From Candidatus Woesearchaeota archaeon (GTDB taxonomy: Archaea; Nanobdellota; Nanobdellia; Woesearchaeales; BM511): a stretch of 55,449 nucleotides of DNA. The notes below the pieces were generated by a model. That model had not been told where the DNA came from, searched no databases, and was given only the letters and a program-made list of their open reading frames with translations. Below are positions 17,505 through 25,139 of the stretch, piece after piece. The translations under genes were made by a program, and so were the position numbers. The stretch is from contig PKTL01000033.1 of NCBI GenBank assembly GCA_002867475.1, positions 1 to 55,449 on the forward strand. The letters run 5' to 3'. Each line of letters begins with the position of its first letter. The first letter of the stretch is position 1.

Positions 17505-18011
17505 ATGATATTAATTAAGGGAGAGGGATTTATATTAAGAGAATTTAAGCATACTGATAAGGATTCTCTTATAAAAAATATAAATGATAAAATTATTTAT
17601 GATAATACTGAATTGATTCCTTATCCTTATACTGAAACAGATGCTAATGATTGGCTTAATTATACAAAGAATACTAAAAATATTCATTTAGTTATTGATA
17701 TAGATGGTCAAGTTGCTGGAAGTATTAGCTTGATTGATATAAAAGATAATCATAAAGCAGAGCTTGGTTATTGGCTTGGTAAAGATTATAGAAGAAAAGG
17801 TATAATGACTAAAGCATTAAAATTAATTATCGACTATGCTTTCAATGAATTGAAATTGAAAAAAATATTTGCAGAAGTATTTACTTTTAATGAAAATAGC
17901 TGTGGACTTCTTGAAAAATGCGGATTTGAAAAAGAAGCTATATTGAAGAAAAATTCTTTTAAAGATGGAATATATAATGATGATTATATCTATTCATTAA
18001 TCAGCAACTAA
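17505..18011 (+). CDS. RimJ/RimL-type GNAT acetyltransferase
   Basis: 168 aa with the layout of N-terminal acetyltransferases: LREFKHTDKDSLIKNIND at the start, then AELGYWLGKDYRRKGIMTKALKLIIDYAF, which contains the acetyl-CoA pyrophosphate loop (RRKGIM). FAEVFTFNENSCGLLEKCGFEKEA is the classic C-terminal GNAT signature. It transfers acetyl groups from acetyl-CoA to an amine, probably a protein N-terminus or small molecule; the substrate cannot be deduced. It overlaps the 3' end of the convergent prepilin peptidase by four bases. Confidence 0.82.
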   Translation: MILIKGEGFILREFKHTDKDSLIKNINDKIIYDNTELIPYPYTETDANDWLNYTKNTKNIHLVIDIDGQVAGSISLIDIKDNHKAELGYWLGKDYRRKGIMTKALKLIIDYAFNELKLKKIFAEVFTFNENSCGLLEKCGFEKEAILKKNSFKDGIYNDDYIYSLISN

Positions 18012-19222
18012 ACCAAACTTGATATCCATAATAATATATTTGGCATAAAAAAAGTCATCAGATACGCTATGAAAAAACTTGGAATAAAAGGTATTCCTTC
18101 TTTTACTATAACTTCTTTTATCTCTTTTTTTGAATATAATTTTTTCAGCTGCTCTATCTGGTATTTTTCTATGCCTAAATCTTTTGGACCACATACAAAG
18201 TATTCAGAGCTTTTTATGGAATCCATCAATATATCACCTTCCTTCAAGCTTATAGGGAAGGCTTTTAGGGTTTTATCTTTTCTTTTCACTTTTATTTCAG
18301 TGAAATGATTCATTCTTGAATATATCCTTGCATTCTCATAATCTTTCTCATTAAGTTTCTTATGATATATTCCATAATCTATCAGATTAAGTGTTATCTC
18401 ATCATTTTTTTTGAGATTTGAAAGTTTGATTTCCTTCCAGATAGGAATAAAAAAGTATTTTCTTCGAGTGGGTATTAAGGGATTATGTTTTTCTTCATAT
18501 TCTTTTATTTTTTCAATATCTTTTTTTGTAATCTTTTTTCCTTCTTTTAGAAATACTTTGCCACCAATCTTGATATCTTCCGATATCCAATCCCCTTCAG
18601 TCAATTGTGAGGGTTTTAGCTTTTTTATCATAGTCACATCTTCCACTGATTTTATAGATACCCAAAGATAAAAAGTGGTTATAGATAATATTGAAAGTGT
18701 TAAGAGATATATTTTCAATGAAGGAATAATTATTGATAAGATGATTAGGATTCCCGATAAGATCAGGATTAAGTATGATTCTTTCATATGTTTTTTTCTT
18801 ATTTCCTTATACCTTTTCTTGAATTTAGAAAAGTTTCGAATAGATAAGTAGAGACTCCATAATAATCCATATATTGCACCTGCAAGGAATATGTAAAGGT
18901 TTAAGTTTATGAATAGATCATCTAGTTTAAACGTCATTCCGAATAATGCTCCTAACCCCATAAGCATTTTCGCATCTCCTCCACCCCATTGTCCTGTATA
19001 GAACATTAATGCTGCTATAAGAAAGCCCATTCCTAGTCCAATAAGAGAATTTAGTAGAGGCTCAAAAGATTGGAGTATTAAAGATATCGAAGAGGCATAT
19101 ATAAGCCCAAAAAAAATTAATCCGACACTTACATAATCTGGAACTTCTCTTTTTTTTATGTCTGTTACAGAGGAGATTATAAGTGCGATCAGGCCAACAT
19201 AGAATATTGTATATGATTGCAT
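18008..19222 (-). CDS. Archaeal A24 prepilin/preflagellin peptidase with C-terminal domain
   Basis: 404 aa. The catalytic aspartates are in SSVTDIKKREVPDY (Asp21) and the GxGD motif GGGDAKMLMG (Asp83). Six or so transmembrane helices span residues 1-190. A soluble domain of about 180 residues follows (LTEGDWISEDI, then GPKDLGIEKYQIEQLKKL) and a final TM helix starts with EGIPFIPSFFIAYL. This matches the archaeal peptidases carrying the Arc_PepC-type C-terminal domain. It cleaves class III signal peptides of pilins or archaellins at the cytoplasmic face. No pilin gene is visible nearby. Confidence 0.87.
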   Translation of the reverse strand: MQSYTIFYVGLIALIISSVTDIKKREVPDYVSVGLIFFGLIYASSISLILQSFEPLLNSLIGLGMGFLIAALMFYTGQWGGGDAKMLMGLGALFGMTFKLDDLFINLNLYIFLAGAIYGLLWSLYLSIRNFSKFKKRYKEIRKKHMKESYLILILSGILIILSIIIPSLKIYLLTLSILSITTFYLWVSIKSVEDVTMIKKLKPSQLTEGDWISEDIKIGGKVFLKEGKKITKKDIEKIKEYEEKHNPLIPTRRKYFFIPIWKEIKLSNLKKNDEITLNLIDYGIYHKKLNEKDYENARIYSRMNHFTEIKVKRKDKTLKAFPISLKEGDILMDSIKSSEYFVCGPKDLGIEKYQIEQLKKLYSKKEIKEVIVKEGIPFIPSFFIAYLMTFFMPNILLWISSLV

Positions 19223-19371
19223 GAGTTTATTCTAATTTCTTGTATTTATAATATTTTTGAATGCTTTTATAGAAATTATAGAAATTTTTCTCGTCTATAA
19301 GAGTTATTCGAAAGATTTAAATAAAGAATTCGCTATTAATTATAGTGAAACCTTAAAAATAGGTGATAGAA

Positions 19372-19659
19372 ATGACTGAAAATGAAGCAACAATCAAGCT
19401 AGGTGATAAGATAGTTCTAGAAGGTTTTAAGAATATGGATAATGCTTCTATGGTCATTGCAAAAAAGATAATTGGTAATTATACTAGAAAAATTAGTGAT
19501 GAGAATCCAAAGTTTGAAAACTTGACATTGGAATTGGATGATTCTAAAGGATTTAAGTCAACTATAAAGCTAAAAATTGATGGTAAAGAAAAAGAATTTA
19601 CAAATTCAAATTCTAATTTTTTCATGTCGCTTGATGGTGCTTTCAAGAACATAAAATAA
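19372..19659 (+). CDS. Small protein, possible ribosome-hibernation (S30AE)-like fold
   Basis: 95 aa from the ATG at 19372; GGTGAT at 19362-19367 is its Shine-Dalgarno sequence rather than a GTG start. The predicted order is beta (ATIKLGDKIVLEG), helix (DNASMVIAKKIIGNYTRKISD), three strands (FENLTLELDD, FKSTIKLKID, KEKEFTNS), helix. This beta-alpha-beta-beta-beta-alpha order resembles S30AE/HPF-type proteins, although the sequence is short and diverged. It is next to the eL31-eL39-eS19 block, convergent with it. Function is an inference at low confidence. Confidence 0.5.
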   Translation: MTENEATIKLGDKIVLEGFKNMDNASMVIAKKIIGNYTRKISDENPKFENLTLELDDSKGFKSTIKLKIDGKEKEFTNSNSNFFMSLDGAFKNIK

Positions 19660-19673
19660 TTTAGTTTTCTATT

Positions 19674-19711
19674 AAAAAAATAAGTATAAAATAATAAAAA
19701 GTAAAAAAGAT
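19674..19711. terminator. Bidirectional oligo-A/T termination region
   Basis: Runs of A7, A5 and A6 on the plus strand (T-runs on the minus strand) fill the gap between the convergent small gene ending at 19659 and the end of the eL31 gene at 19714. They suit U-tract termination of the minus-strand ribosomal transcript. Confidence 0.4.
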
Positions 19712-19713
19712 TT

Positions 19714-20166
19714 TTAATCTTCTTTTTTCTTTGCAGGTGCTTTTTTAGGTTTTGGAGCTTCTTTTTTAGTTTCAGCTTTATCTTCAACCTTTTCTTCAGC
19801 TACTGCTTCTTCAAGAGTTTCAGAGGTTTCCTCTGGTTTTTCAGTCTTTGTAACTTTTGATTCAGTTTTCTTTTCTGCCTTTTTTTCTTCTTTTGGCTCG
19901 ATTTCTGATTCAAAACCTACAAGTTCTGCTTTAACTACGCCTTCATCATCTTTTATTGCAACAATTTCAACATGATGAGGAGGATTTCTGATACCATTTT
20001 TCCAGACTTTCTCATTTAGATGTTTTCCTATTTTGATATTGTCTGACTTCATATGTTTCTTCAAAAAATCAATTACTGCAGTTATCGCTTTTTTTGATTT
20101 CTTGTAGTAAGCTACCTTTTGAAACTCTTTTCTAAGCGGAATATTATAATTTCTTTTTATGACCAT
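19714..20166 (-). CDS. rpl31e: Ribosomal protein eL31 with charged C-terminal tail
   Basis: 150 aa; eL31 is normally about 90 aa. Residues 1-90 are eL31 (RNYNIPLRKEF, KKAITAVIDFLKKHMKS, IKIGKHLNEKVWKNGIRNPPHHVEI). The remaining 60 residues are a Lys/Glu/Ala/Pro-rich tail ending in KKAPAKKKED. It sits on the large subunit near the tunnel exit. It is the third gene of eS19-eL39-eL31, 8 bp after the eL39 stop. A similar low-complexity tail is found on eS19, so tails on these proteins seem to be a trait of this lineage. Confidence 0.92.
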   Translation of the reverse strand: MVIKRNYNIPLRKEFQKVAYYKKSKKAITAVIDFLKKHMKSDNIKIGKHLNEKVWKNGIRNPPHHVEIVAIKDDEGVVKAELVGFESEIEPKEEKKAEKKTESKVTKTEKPEETSETLEEAVAEEKVEDKAETKKEAPKPKKAPAKKKED

Positions 20167-20174
20167 TTTGACAC

Positions 20175-20348
20175 CTATGCTTTTGTCTTAGTTCTTCTCC
20201 AGCTTCGTTTAGTTGTTGTAACTCTGCCTGGATGGATTCTTCGACCCACTCCGAACTTTTTTGGGATTACCCAAAATGGAGCCCATTTTGTCTGTCGGTT
20301 TAATTTTGCAAGTCTTTGTTTTCTGCTTGGGTGCTTATTTGTTGCCAT
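20175..20348 (-). CDS. rpl39e: Ribosomal protein eL39
   Basis: 57 aa, too short for routine ORF listing. The translation reads MATNKHPSRKQRLAKLNRQ, KWAPFWVIPKKFG and RRIHPGRVTTTKRSWRRTK, the full eL39 pattern including the invariant PxWxxxK-type core and the RxWRRxK C-terminus. eL39 lies in the wall of the peptide exit tunnel. It starts 2 bp after the eS19 stop and ends with TAG 8 bp before eL31. Confidence 0.95.
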   Translation of the reverse strand: MATNKHPSRKQRLAKLNRQTKWAPFWVIPKKFGVGRRIHPGRVTTTKRSWRRTKTKA

Positions 20349-20350
20349 TC

Positions 20351-20905
20351 TTATTCACCCTTTGGAACATCTTTTACAGGTTCGTTTTTTGCTTCTTCTT
20401 TAGGAGCTTTTGCTTCCTTTGCTGGCTTAGCTTCTTTTTCAGCTTTTGGTTTTGCTTCTTTTGCTGGTTTAGCAGGTGCTGGTTTAGCATTTGATGAAGC
20501 TGCTTTTGCTAAAAATGATACTCCTTTAGCAGTTATAATCCTACCTTTTCTTTGTTCTTTTTCGACTTTCTTTGTTAATTCTGCCGCGTCTAGTTGCTGT
20601 AGGACTTTTCGTAATATGTTTCCTGATCCCCTTACGAATTTTTCAGGTCTTACTCCTCGGTTCTTTTTTCCACCGTATGCTGTCCTTAGCTTCTCAACTC
20701 CTACTGGTCCAATCTTTTGAACTTTTAGTAGAACTGCTGCAGCTCTTGTATACCACCAATCTTGTTCAACTGGAGGGTTTTCCTTGTGTGATCCTGTCTT
20801 TACGAAGATAGCCCATTCAGGTGCTTTAACCTCAGAAACATTTTTTAATTCTTTAGCTACCTGTTTGACAAGATCATTCTTGTTTACGTCGTTTGTTATT
20901 ACCAT
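20351..20905 (-). CDS. rps19e: Ribosomal protein eS19 with Ala/Lys/Pro-rich tail
   Basis: 184 aa; the core of about 135 residues is eS19 (APEWAIFVKTGSHKENPPVEQDWWYTRAAAVL, IGPVGVEKLRTAYGGKKNRGVRPEKFVRGSGNILRK). The 50-residue tail is a low-complexity Lys/Ala/Pro/Glu repeat. eS19 belongs to the head of the small subunit and is needed for 40S-type maturation. First gene of the eS19-eL39-eL31 block. Confidence 0.94.
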   Translation of the reverse strand: MVITNDVNKNDLVKQVAKELKNVSEVKAPEWAIFVKTGSHKENPPVEQDWWYTRAAAVLLKVQKIGPVGVEKLRTAYGGKKNRGVRPEKFVRGSGNILRKVLQQLDAAELTKKVEKEQRKGRIITAKGVSFLAKAASSNAKPAPAKPAKEAKPKAEKEAKPAKEAKAPKEEAKNEPVKDVPKGE

Positions 20906-20984
20906 TTTTTTCTCACAATATTTTTAAAACCTGTGATGGTTTGATATAGAACAGAAATTCGGGTTTACTTTTAAAGGTTTCGAA

Positions 20985-21446
20985 TCAGTTCTCGTGTTTA
21001 AGATTAAATTCTTCTAATAATTCCCCATTATCTATTTTTTTAGAAAATTCGATTGAATCCATATTTTTTTCTTTTATGAACTTGATAAATCTTGCTTGCT
21101 TTTGCTTTGGCCACTCTTTAAACTCAAAACTTGTTCTACATTCGTGAAGTATATTACATTCTCCAAGCCTATATTCTTTACCTTCATTTTGCTTTGGGTG
21201 TCCTGGACAAATAATCTTATTATGATCCTCTTCATTTATAATTAGATGCTTGCATACCCCACTTTCATGAAGTTCTTTGCCTCGATTCATGAATTCAATC
21301 AAAGATTTTGATAAAGCAAATTCATTTGTATTTTTTTCAAGATCTTTTTTTATTTCCTCATTTGACTTGAAATTGTTTCCACAACACCCAAAACAACTTA
21401 ATTCTATCTCTTTATTTTGACAGAGACATACTTTTACATAAGCCAT
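20985..21446 (-). CDS. Cysteine-rich putative metal-binding protein
   Basis: 153 aa from the ATG at 21446 (MAYVKVCLCQ); an upstream start at 21524 is rejected because that stretch runs through a palindromic promoter region. Ten Cys residues occur in clusters: CLC, SCFGCCG, GVCKH, ICPGH, GECNILHEC. This spacing suggests a zinc or Fe-S site of the YkgJ kind, though it is not a clear match. It is divergent from two small genes at 21615, one of which encodes another Cys motif. No function can be assigned. Confidence 0.6.
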   Translation of the reverse strand: MAYVKVCLCQNKEIELSCFGCCGNNFKSNEEIKKDLEKNTNEFALSKSLIEFMNRGKELHESGVCKHLIINEEDHNKIICPGHPKQNEGKEYRLGECNILHECRTSFEFKEWPKQKQARFIKFIKEKNMDSIEFSKKIDNGELLEEFNLKHEN

Positions 21447-21520
21447 AATACCAAGAATATAGATTTTATTAATAAATTGATTGCAAAAACATATACTAAA
21501 AGACCGTTTACTCAAAGTAA

Positions 21521-21546
21521 GCATATAAGGTATATACCCTATATGC
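21521..21546. promoter_or_regulatory. 26-bp near-perfect palindrome in divergent promoter
   Basis: A central perfect palindrome GGTATATACC is flanked by GCATATA on the left and TATATGC on the right, with a single mismatched pair between flank and core. It lies between the Cys-rich gene (start 21446, minus) and the small genes starting at 21615, overlapping the AT-rich promoter zone. This is a typical dimeric repressor or activator site. Confidence 0.55.
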
Positions 21547-21588
21547 TATAAGTATATATATATAAATTACCATTTTATTAGTTAGAGC

Positions 21589-21601
21589 TAAGAGACTCTT
21601 A
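21589..21601. promoter_or_regulatory. Short palindrome before the SEC-C mini-operon
   Basis: TAAGAG-A-CTCTTA lies 14 bp before the ATG at 21615 and downstream of a TATATATATAAA element (about 21553-21566), at about the expected transcription start. It is followed by GGGGGGT as ribosome-binding site. Could be an operator or a 5' hairpin in the mRNA. Confidence 0.4.
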
Positions 21602-21614
21602 GTGGGGGGTTAAA

Positions 21615-21755
21615 ATGAATAACAGATTAATGTTCATGGTTTATGATAAGAATAATGATAAGTCCATGTTTTTGATATTCGATAAAGATGAAATTAGTAA
21701 AAGCCCTATACTTGAAGAATTAGAGGTTGAGAACTATGGAGAAAACGTTGTATAA
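21615..21755 (+). CDS. 46-aa small protein of unknown function
   Basis: MNNRLMFMVYDKNNDKSM, then FLIFDKDEISKSPILEELEV and ENYGENVV. A strong purine-rich GGGGGGT 4 nt before the ATG and a TATA element upstream support expression. It overlaps the next gene (SEC-C mini-protein) by 20 bp in another frame, implying translational coupling. Not recognised; predicted to be a small beta-rich acidic protein. Confidence 0.5.
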   Translation: MNNRLMFMVYDKNNDKSMFLIFDKDEISKSPILEELEVENYGENVV

Positions 21756-21855
21756 GAATACAAAAAGAAATTATCATGATATGCTTTGGGAATTAGATAA
21801 GCTCTGTGTTTGTGGTAGTGGTAGGCCATTCAATGCCTGCTGCGGAAAAGTTTAG
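21736..21855 (+). CDS. 39-aa SEC-C zinc-motif mini-protein
   Basis: The C-terminus reads CVCGSGRPFNACCGK, the SEC-C zinc motif (CxCGSGxxxxxCCG), known from the C-terminus of bacterial SecA and from many stand-alone proteins. Here it is almost the whole protein, preceded by about 22 residues that look helical (NYHDMLWELDKL). It overlaps the 46-aa gene upstream. Zinc binding is well supported by the motif; the partner (nucleic acid or protein) is unknown. Confidence 0.7.
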   Translation: MEKTLYKNTKRNYHDMLWELDKLCVCGSGRPFNACCGKV

Positions 21856-21876
21856 AAATCATAATACCCTGCATTG

Positions 21877-21918
21877 GCTTTTAGGTGGTTTGGTTGCGCC
21901 TCTTTTCCGCCTAAAAGC
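21877..21918 (+). ncRNA. Strong 12-bp hairpin downstream of the SEC-C gene
   Basis: GCTTTTAGGTGG (21877-21888) pairs with CCGCCTAAAAGC (21907-21918), 12 pairs with one G-T wobble, closing an 18-nt loop. It starts 21 nt after the SEC-C stop. The stem contains GC pairs that are rare in this AT-rich DNA. It may be a 3' stability element, a terminator (moderately T-rich sequence follows) or a small RNA domain. Confidence 0.45.
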
Positions 21919-21996
21919 ATTATTTTCACTTATTTAACTGATTAATGTTATTTCTATTGGATAAGGCTTATATATCTGTTATGTTTAGCATTTCAT

Positions 21997-23514
21997 ATGA
22001 ATAAAGGGCAAGTAATTTCAGGGAGTTTTGGAGAGATTATAATCAGGCAAAAAAACGACGAAAATATTGAGATTGGTGAAATGCTTGTCTGTGACAATCC
22101 CAAGCTTTTATTACAAGTTTATGACCTTTCATTTGGAAGTCAAATAAGTCAGCAAAACATTGAATTGATTTCAGGTATGAGATTAGAAGAGAATACTGAT
22201 TTTGAATTCATGGATGAAAAGCTTAGAAATTATAACATAGCTTATGCAAAAAATCTTATCTCTCTTGAAAAAGGTAATATATCCAAATCACTCCCAAAAT
22301 TTTTTTCTATAGTGAGAGATATTGAAAAAGAAGACTTGAAATTTCTTGAAAAACCAAAAGATTCTATTTTTTTAGGGAATCTTAGAAGTGGTTCAAAAAA
22401 AATCGAGGTTCCAGTTTATCTTGATGGAAAAGAGGTTTTTAGTCACCACGTGTTGATACCTGCAACAACGGGTCGTGGAAAAAGCAATCTTACTTCTTGT
22501 ATTCTTTTTGATTCAATAGATAAAAATTATGTTGGACATCTAGTGTTAGATCCTCACGATGAATATTTTGGGCGAAATGAGATAGGTCTAAAAGACCATC
22601 CTTCAAAAGATAAGGTTACATATTATACCTCTAATGAACCTCCTGTTGGTGGGATAAGTTTAAAGATCAATATTGAAGATCTGAAGCCCTCACATTTTAA
22701 TGGTGTAATTGATTGGAGTGGACCTCAAAAAGAAGCATTGACTGCTTATTACAGAGCTTATAATTCTAAATGGATTGAATCTATTGTTCTTGAAAAACCT
22801 TTAAAGATCGGCTTCAATGAAGCAACTCTTGCTGTTGTTAGAAGAAGAATCATGAACCTTTTAGATCTTGATTTTGATGGTAATGAGCTTTTTTGCAATG
22901 GAATATTTGACATCACCGCAGGTAAAACAACTATAAGCAATATATGTAATAAGCTAGAAAACAGCAATACTGTTATTATTGATACTAGCAGTTTTAGTGG
23001 ATCTCTTGAGATTCTTGTTGGAAGCATGATTGCAAATGAGATATTTAAAAGATATAAAAAATTTAAGGATAAAGGTGAAAAAAAACCTATCATCAGCATA
23101 GTTCTTGAAGAAGCACCACGTGTTCTTGGAAAAGAAGTTCTAGAAAAAGGTAGCAATATTTTCAGTACTATTGCACGTGAAGGAAGAAAGTTCGGTGTTG
23201 GGCTTATGGCTATAACCCAGCTTCCAAGCCTAATCCCTAGACAAATCCTTGCTAATATGAACACCAAGATAATTCTTGGTATTGAAATGGCACCTGAAAG
23301 GCTTGCTATAATAGAGAGTGCTAGTCAAGACTTAAGCAAAGATAACAGAAATATCGCTAGTCTTGATAAAGGTGAAGCTATAATAACCTCAAACTTCAGT
23401 AAATTTGCGATGCCAGTAAAGATTCCATATTTCAATGAGTTAGTAGAAAAGTATAATAAGGAAAAAGAACCTGTTAATGATCATAAAAAAAGCTTTGTTG
23501 GAGTAAAAATTTAA
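21997..23514 (+). CDS. herA: HerA-type DNA-translocating ATPase
   Basis: 505 aa. An N-terminal HAS-barrel-like domain (about 1-130) precedes the FtsK/HerA ATPase core: Walker A TTGRGKSN (about 156-163), Walker [10 protein letters not shown], and the later [33 protein letters not shown] and [11 protein letters not shown] motifs. HerA forms a hexamer that drives DNA through NurA and helps Mre11-Rad50 resect DNA ends. A CTTATATAT element at about 21968 is 28 nt upstream, so the mRNA is probably leaderless. First gene of a five-gene operon ending with mre11; nurA lies far away at 50307. Confidence 0.92.
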   Translation: MNKGQVISGSFGEIIIRQKNDENIEIGEMLVCDNPKLLLQVYDLSFGSQISQQNIELISGMRLEENTDFEFMDEKLRNYNIAYAKNLISLEKGNISKSLPKFFSIVRDIEKEDLKFLEKPKDSIFLGNLRSGSKKIEVPVYLDGKEVFSHHVLIPATTGRGKSNLTSCILFDSIDKNYVGHLVLDPHDEYFGRNEIGLKDHPSKDKVTYYTSNEPPVGGISLKINIEDLKPSHFNGVIDWSGPQKEALTAYYRAYNSKWIESIVLEKPLKIGFNEATLAVVRRRIMNLLDLDFDGNELFCNGIFDITAGKTTISNICNKLENSNTVIIDTSSFSGSLEILVGSMIANEIFKRYKKFKDKGEKKPIISIVLEEAPRVLGKEVLEKGSNIFSTIAREGRKFGVGLMAITQLPSLIPRQILANMNTKIILGIEMAPERLAIIESASQDLSKDNRNIASLDKGEAIITSNFSKFAMPVKIPYFNELVEKYNKEKEPVNDHKKSFVGVKI

Positions 23515-23515
23515 G

Positions 23516-24151
23516 ATGGGTCTATTTGGTTTTGGTAAAAAAAATGAGAAAGAGCAAGCAAAAGGAGCTATTAATTCATTTCATAAAGGATTAGTTGAAG
23601 GAGAACACAGCATCAAAGACATAAATGCATTCGTAACAAAACTATTCAATTATTTTAAATTACATACACATAGACAAGAAGGACTTATAATTCAACTTGA
23701 TGAAAAAAATGATATTATTCTCAAATTAATTAATGAATTAAATACTAAAGGACAAATAGCATTAGACAAAATCAATTCAATATGTGATGAATGTGTTGAT
23801 TTAATAAAACCAAGATTAGTTCTAGATGATACTGAGAGAAATTTTTTTGATAGAAATCAAAATTTTAAACCTATAAGACAATTGATTGAAGAAGAAGAAA
23901 GAGAATTAGAAGAACTAAAACAAAAATATGTTTCACTAAAAAAATATAAAGATATTAATAAAGTTCCAGAATATAATGGACATAGACTTCAAGAGCACAC
24001 CAATCTTTTAAGAGATATAAAAGATATTTTAATTAGGATGAAAGCATTTCTTCAAGCTGAAAATCAAGATGCTAGAAATGAAATAAACAAATTTAATCAA
24101 AGAAGAAAAGCATATCAAAAAGCATTAGAAGAGATAAAAAATGCTGCTTGA
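23516..24151 (+). CDS. Helical protein of unknown function between herA and mre11
   Basis: 211 aa starting one base after the herA stop, so almost certainly translated with it. After a short basic, Gly/Phe-rich N-terminus (MGLFGFGKK) it is predicted to be nearly all helix. A strongly coiled-coil part rich in Glu/Lys lies at about 120-150 (IEEEERELEELKQKYVSLKKY), with another at the C-terminus. No nucleotide-binding motif. Its position suggests a role in DNA end processing or as an accessory factor of HerA-Mre11; this is inference from context. Confidence 0.65.
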   Translation: MGLFGFGKKNEKEQAKGAINSFHKGLVEGEHSIKDINAFVTKLFNYFKLHTHRQEGLIIQLDEKNDIILKLINELNTKGQIALDKINSICDECVDLIKPRLVLDDTERNFFDRNQNFKPIRQLIEEEERELEELKQKYVSLKKYKDINKVPEYNGHRLQEHTNLLRDIKDILIRMKAFLQAENQDARNEINKFNQRRKAYQKALEEIKNAA

Positions 24152-24205
24152 TGTAACTACTTGTTAATAGTTAGTTTTATATATATTGATTGTATTCTTA
24201 TTTAA

Positions 24206-24589
24206 ATGAATCCAAATCAAAAATTTGAAACTCTTGATGACCTTTCTACACATGCTGAAAAATTGATTAGCATCAAGAAAAAAATAAGATCTGGAAGATT
24301 ATTATTGCTAAATATTTCTACTGAAAGCATAGATAATAAAAATTTTGAGAATATAGAGATAAAAGAAAGGCAAAAAATAATATTTGCAACCCAAATTCCT
24401 TATGATTCACAAGAACCTAATCAAGATTTATTGGATAAATGTAGATCTCGAATTTACCAATTTGTTGAAACATATGCAAAACAAGGACATGTTATCCTAA
24501 ATGGATTAGATAATTTTGATCGTTTTTATTCTGAAAAAACCGAACCTGTTTATTTTCAAGAACAAGTAAGAGATTTAAAACTTGTATAA
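24206..24589 (+). CDS. Hypothetical protein, 127 aa, in the herA-mre11 operon
   Basis: Not recognised. It begins with a helical stretch (FETLDDLSTHAEKLISIKKKIRSG), then a beta-rich centre (RLLLLNISTESID, KIIFATQIPYDS) and a helix (DLLDKCRSRIYQFVETYAKQG). A TATATATTGA element lies about 30 nt upstream and no Shine-Dalgarno sequence is present, so it may have its own leaderless promoter inside the operon. Confidence 0.5.
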   Translation: MNPNQKFETLDDLSTHAEKLISIKKKIRSGRLLLLNISTESIDNKNFENIEIKERQKIIFATQIPYDSQEPNQDLLDKCRSRIYQFVETYAKQGHVILNGLDNFDRFYSEKTEPVYFQEQVRDLKLV

Positions 24590-24638
24590 TTCACTAATTT
24601 TATATATTACATTAATTTAATTTTTTTTGGTGAATACT

Positions 24639-25139
24639 ATGGGCTTACCTAATCAAGAAAAAGATTTTAAACATACAGAAGAAGATATTGTTCTAGAACT
24701 TAAAGATATAAAGAAATATTTAGAATATGCAGAAGAAATTCTTAAAATATTAAAAAATATAAAAACCCAAATTTCTGAAGAATGGGAAAAATATACAATC
24801 AATAGTAAAATGCCAAAACTTGAAGAATGGTTTGATGAATTAGAAGAAATTACTGCTAGATATTATACTGATTTTGCATTAACTCCCCTACAGAAAGTTA
24901 TGGAAGATGAAGAACGTGTCTGGAGAAAACATAAAAAAGAATTCAAACATAAAAAAATAGATACTTCCAATTTTAAACAAGAAATGGAAGAAATTCTTAA
25001 TGATATTAATAGAGAGATTGCAGTTGTTGAATTCTCAAAATCTTGGTTGATAAGTAACCAACAAGTAGACATGCAATATCTAAAATCTAAGCATTCAATA
25101 AGAGATAAAGGAAGTAATGTTTTAGCATTTAGGAAATGA
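24639..25139 (+). CDS. Helical/coiled-coil protein translationally coupled to mre11
   Basis: 166 aa from the ATG at 24639, chosen because GGTGAAT directly precedes it; a TTG 12 nt upstream is not needed. Predicted all-helical with heptad-like Glu/Lys-rich stretches (EEDIVLELKDIKKYLEYAEEILKIL, then EEILNDINREIAVVEFSK). The stop overlaps the mre11 start (ATGA). No ABC ATPase motif, so it is not a truncated Rad50 head, but it occupies the place where rad50 or a partner is expected. Role unknown. Confidence 0.62.
   Translation: MGLPNQEKDFKHTEEDIVLELKDIKKYLEYAEEILKILKNIKTQISEEWEKYTINSKMPKLEEWFDELEEITARYYTDFALTPLQKVMEDEERVWRKHKKEFKHKKIDTSNFKQEMEEILNDINREIAVVEFSKSWLISNQQVDMQYLKSKHSIRDKGSNVLAFRK

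Noticed and set aside
20119-20720. Plus-strand ORFs rich in Phe, Ser and Leu
   Set aside because: Antisense shadows of eS19, eL39 and eL31.
21447-21524. N-terminal extension of the Cys-rich protein
   Set aside because: The added residues overlap the palindromic promoter region, and MAYVKVCLC gives a sensible start.
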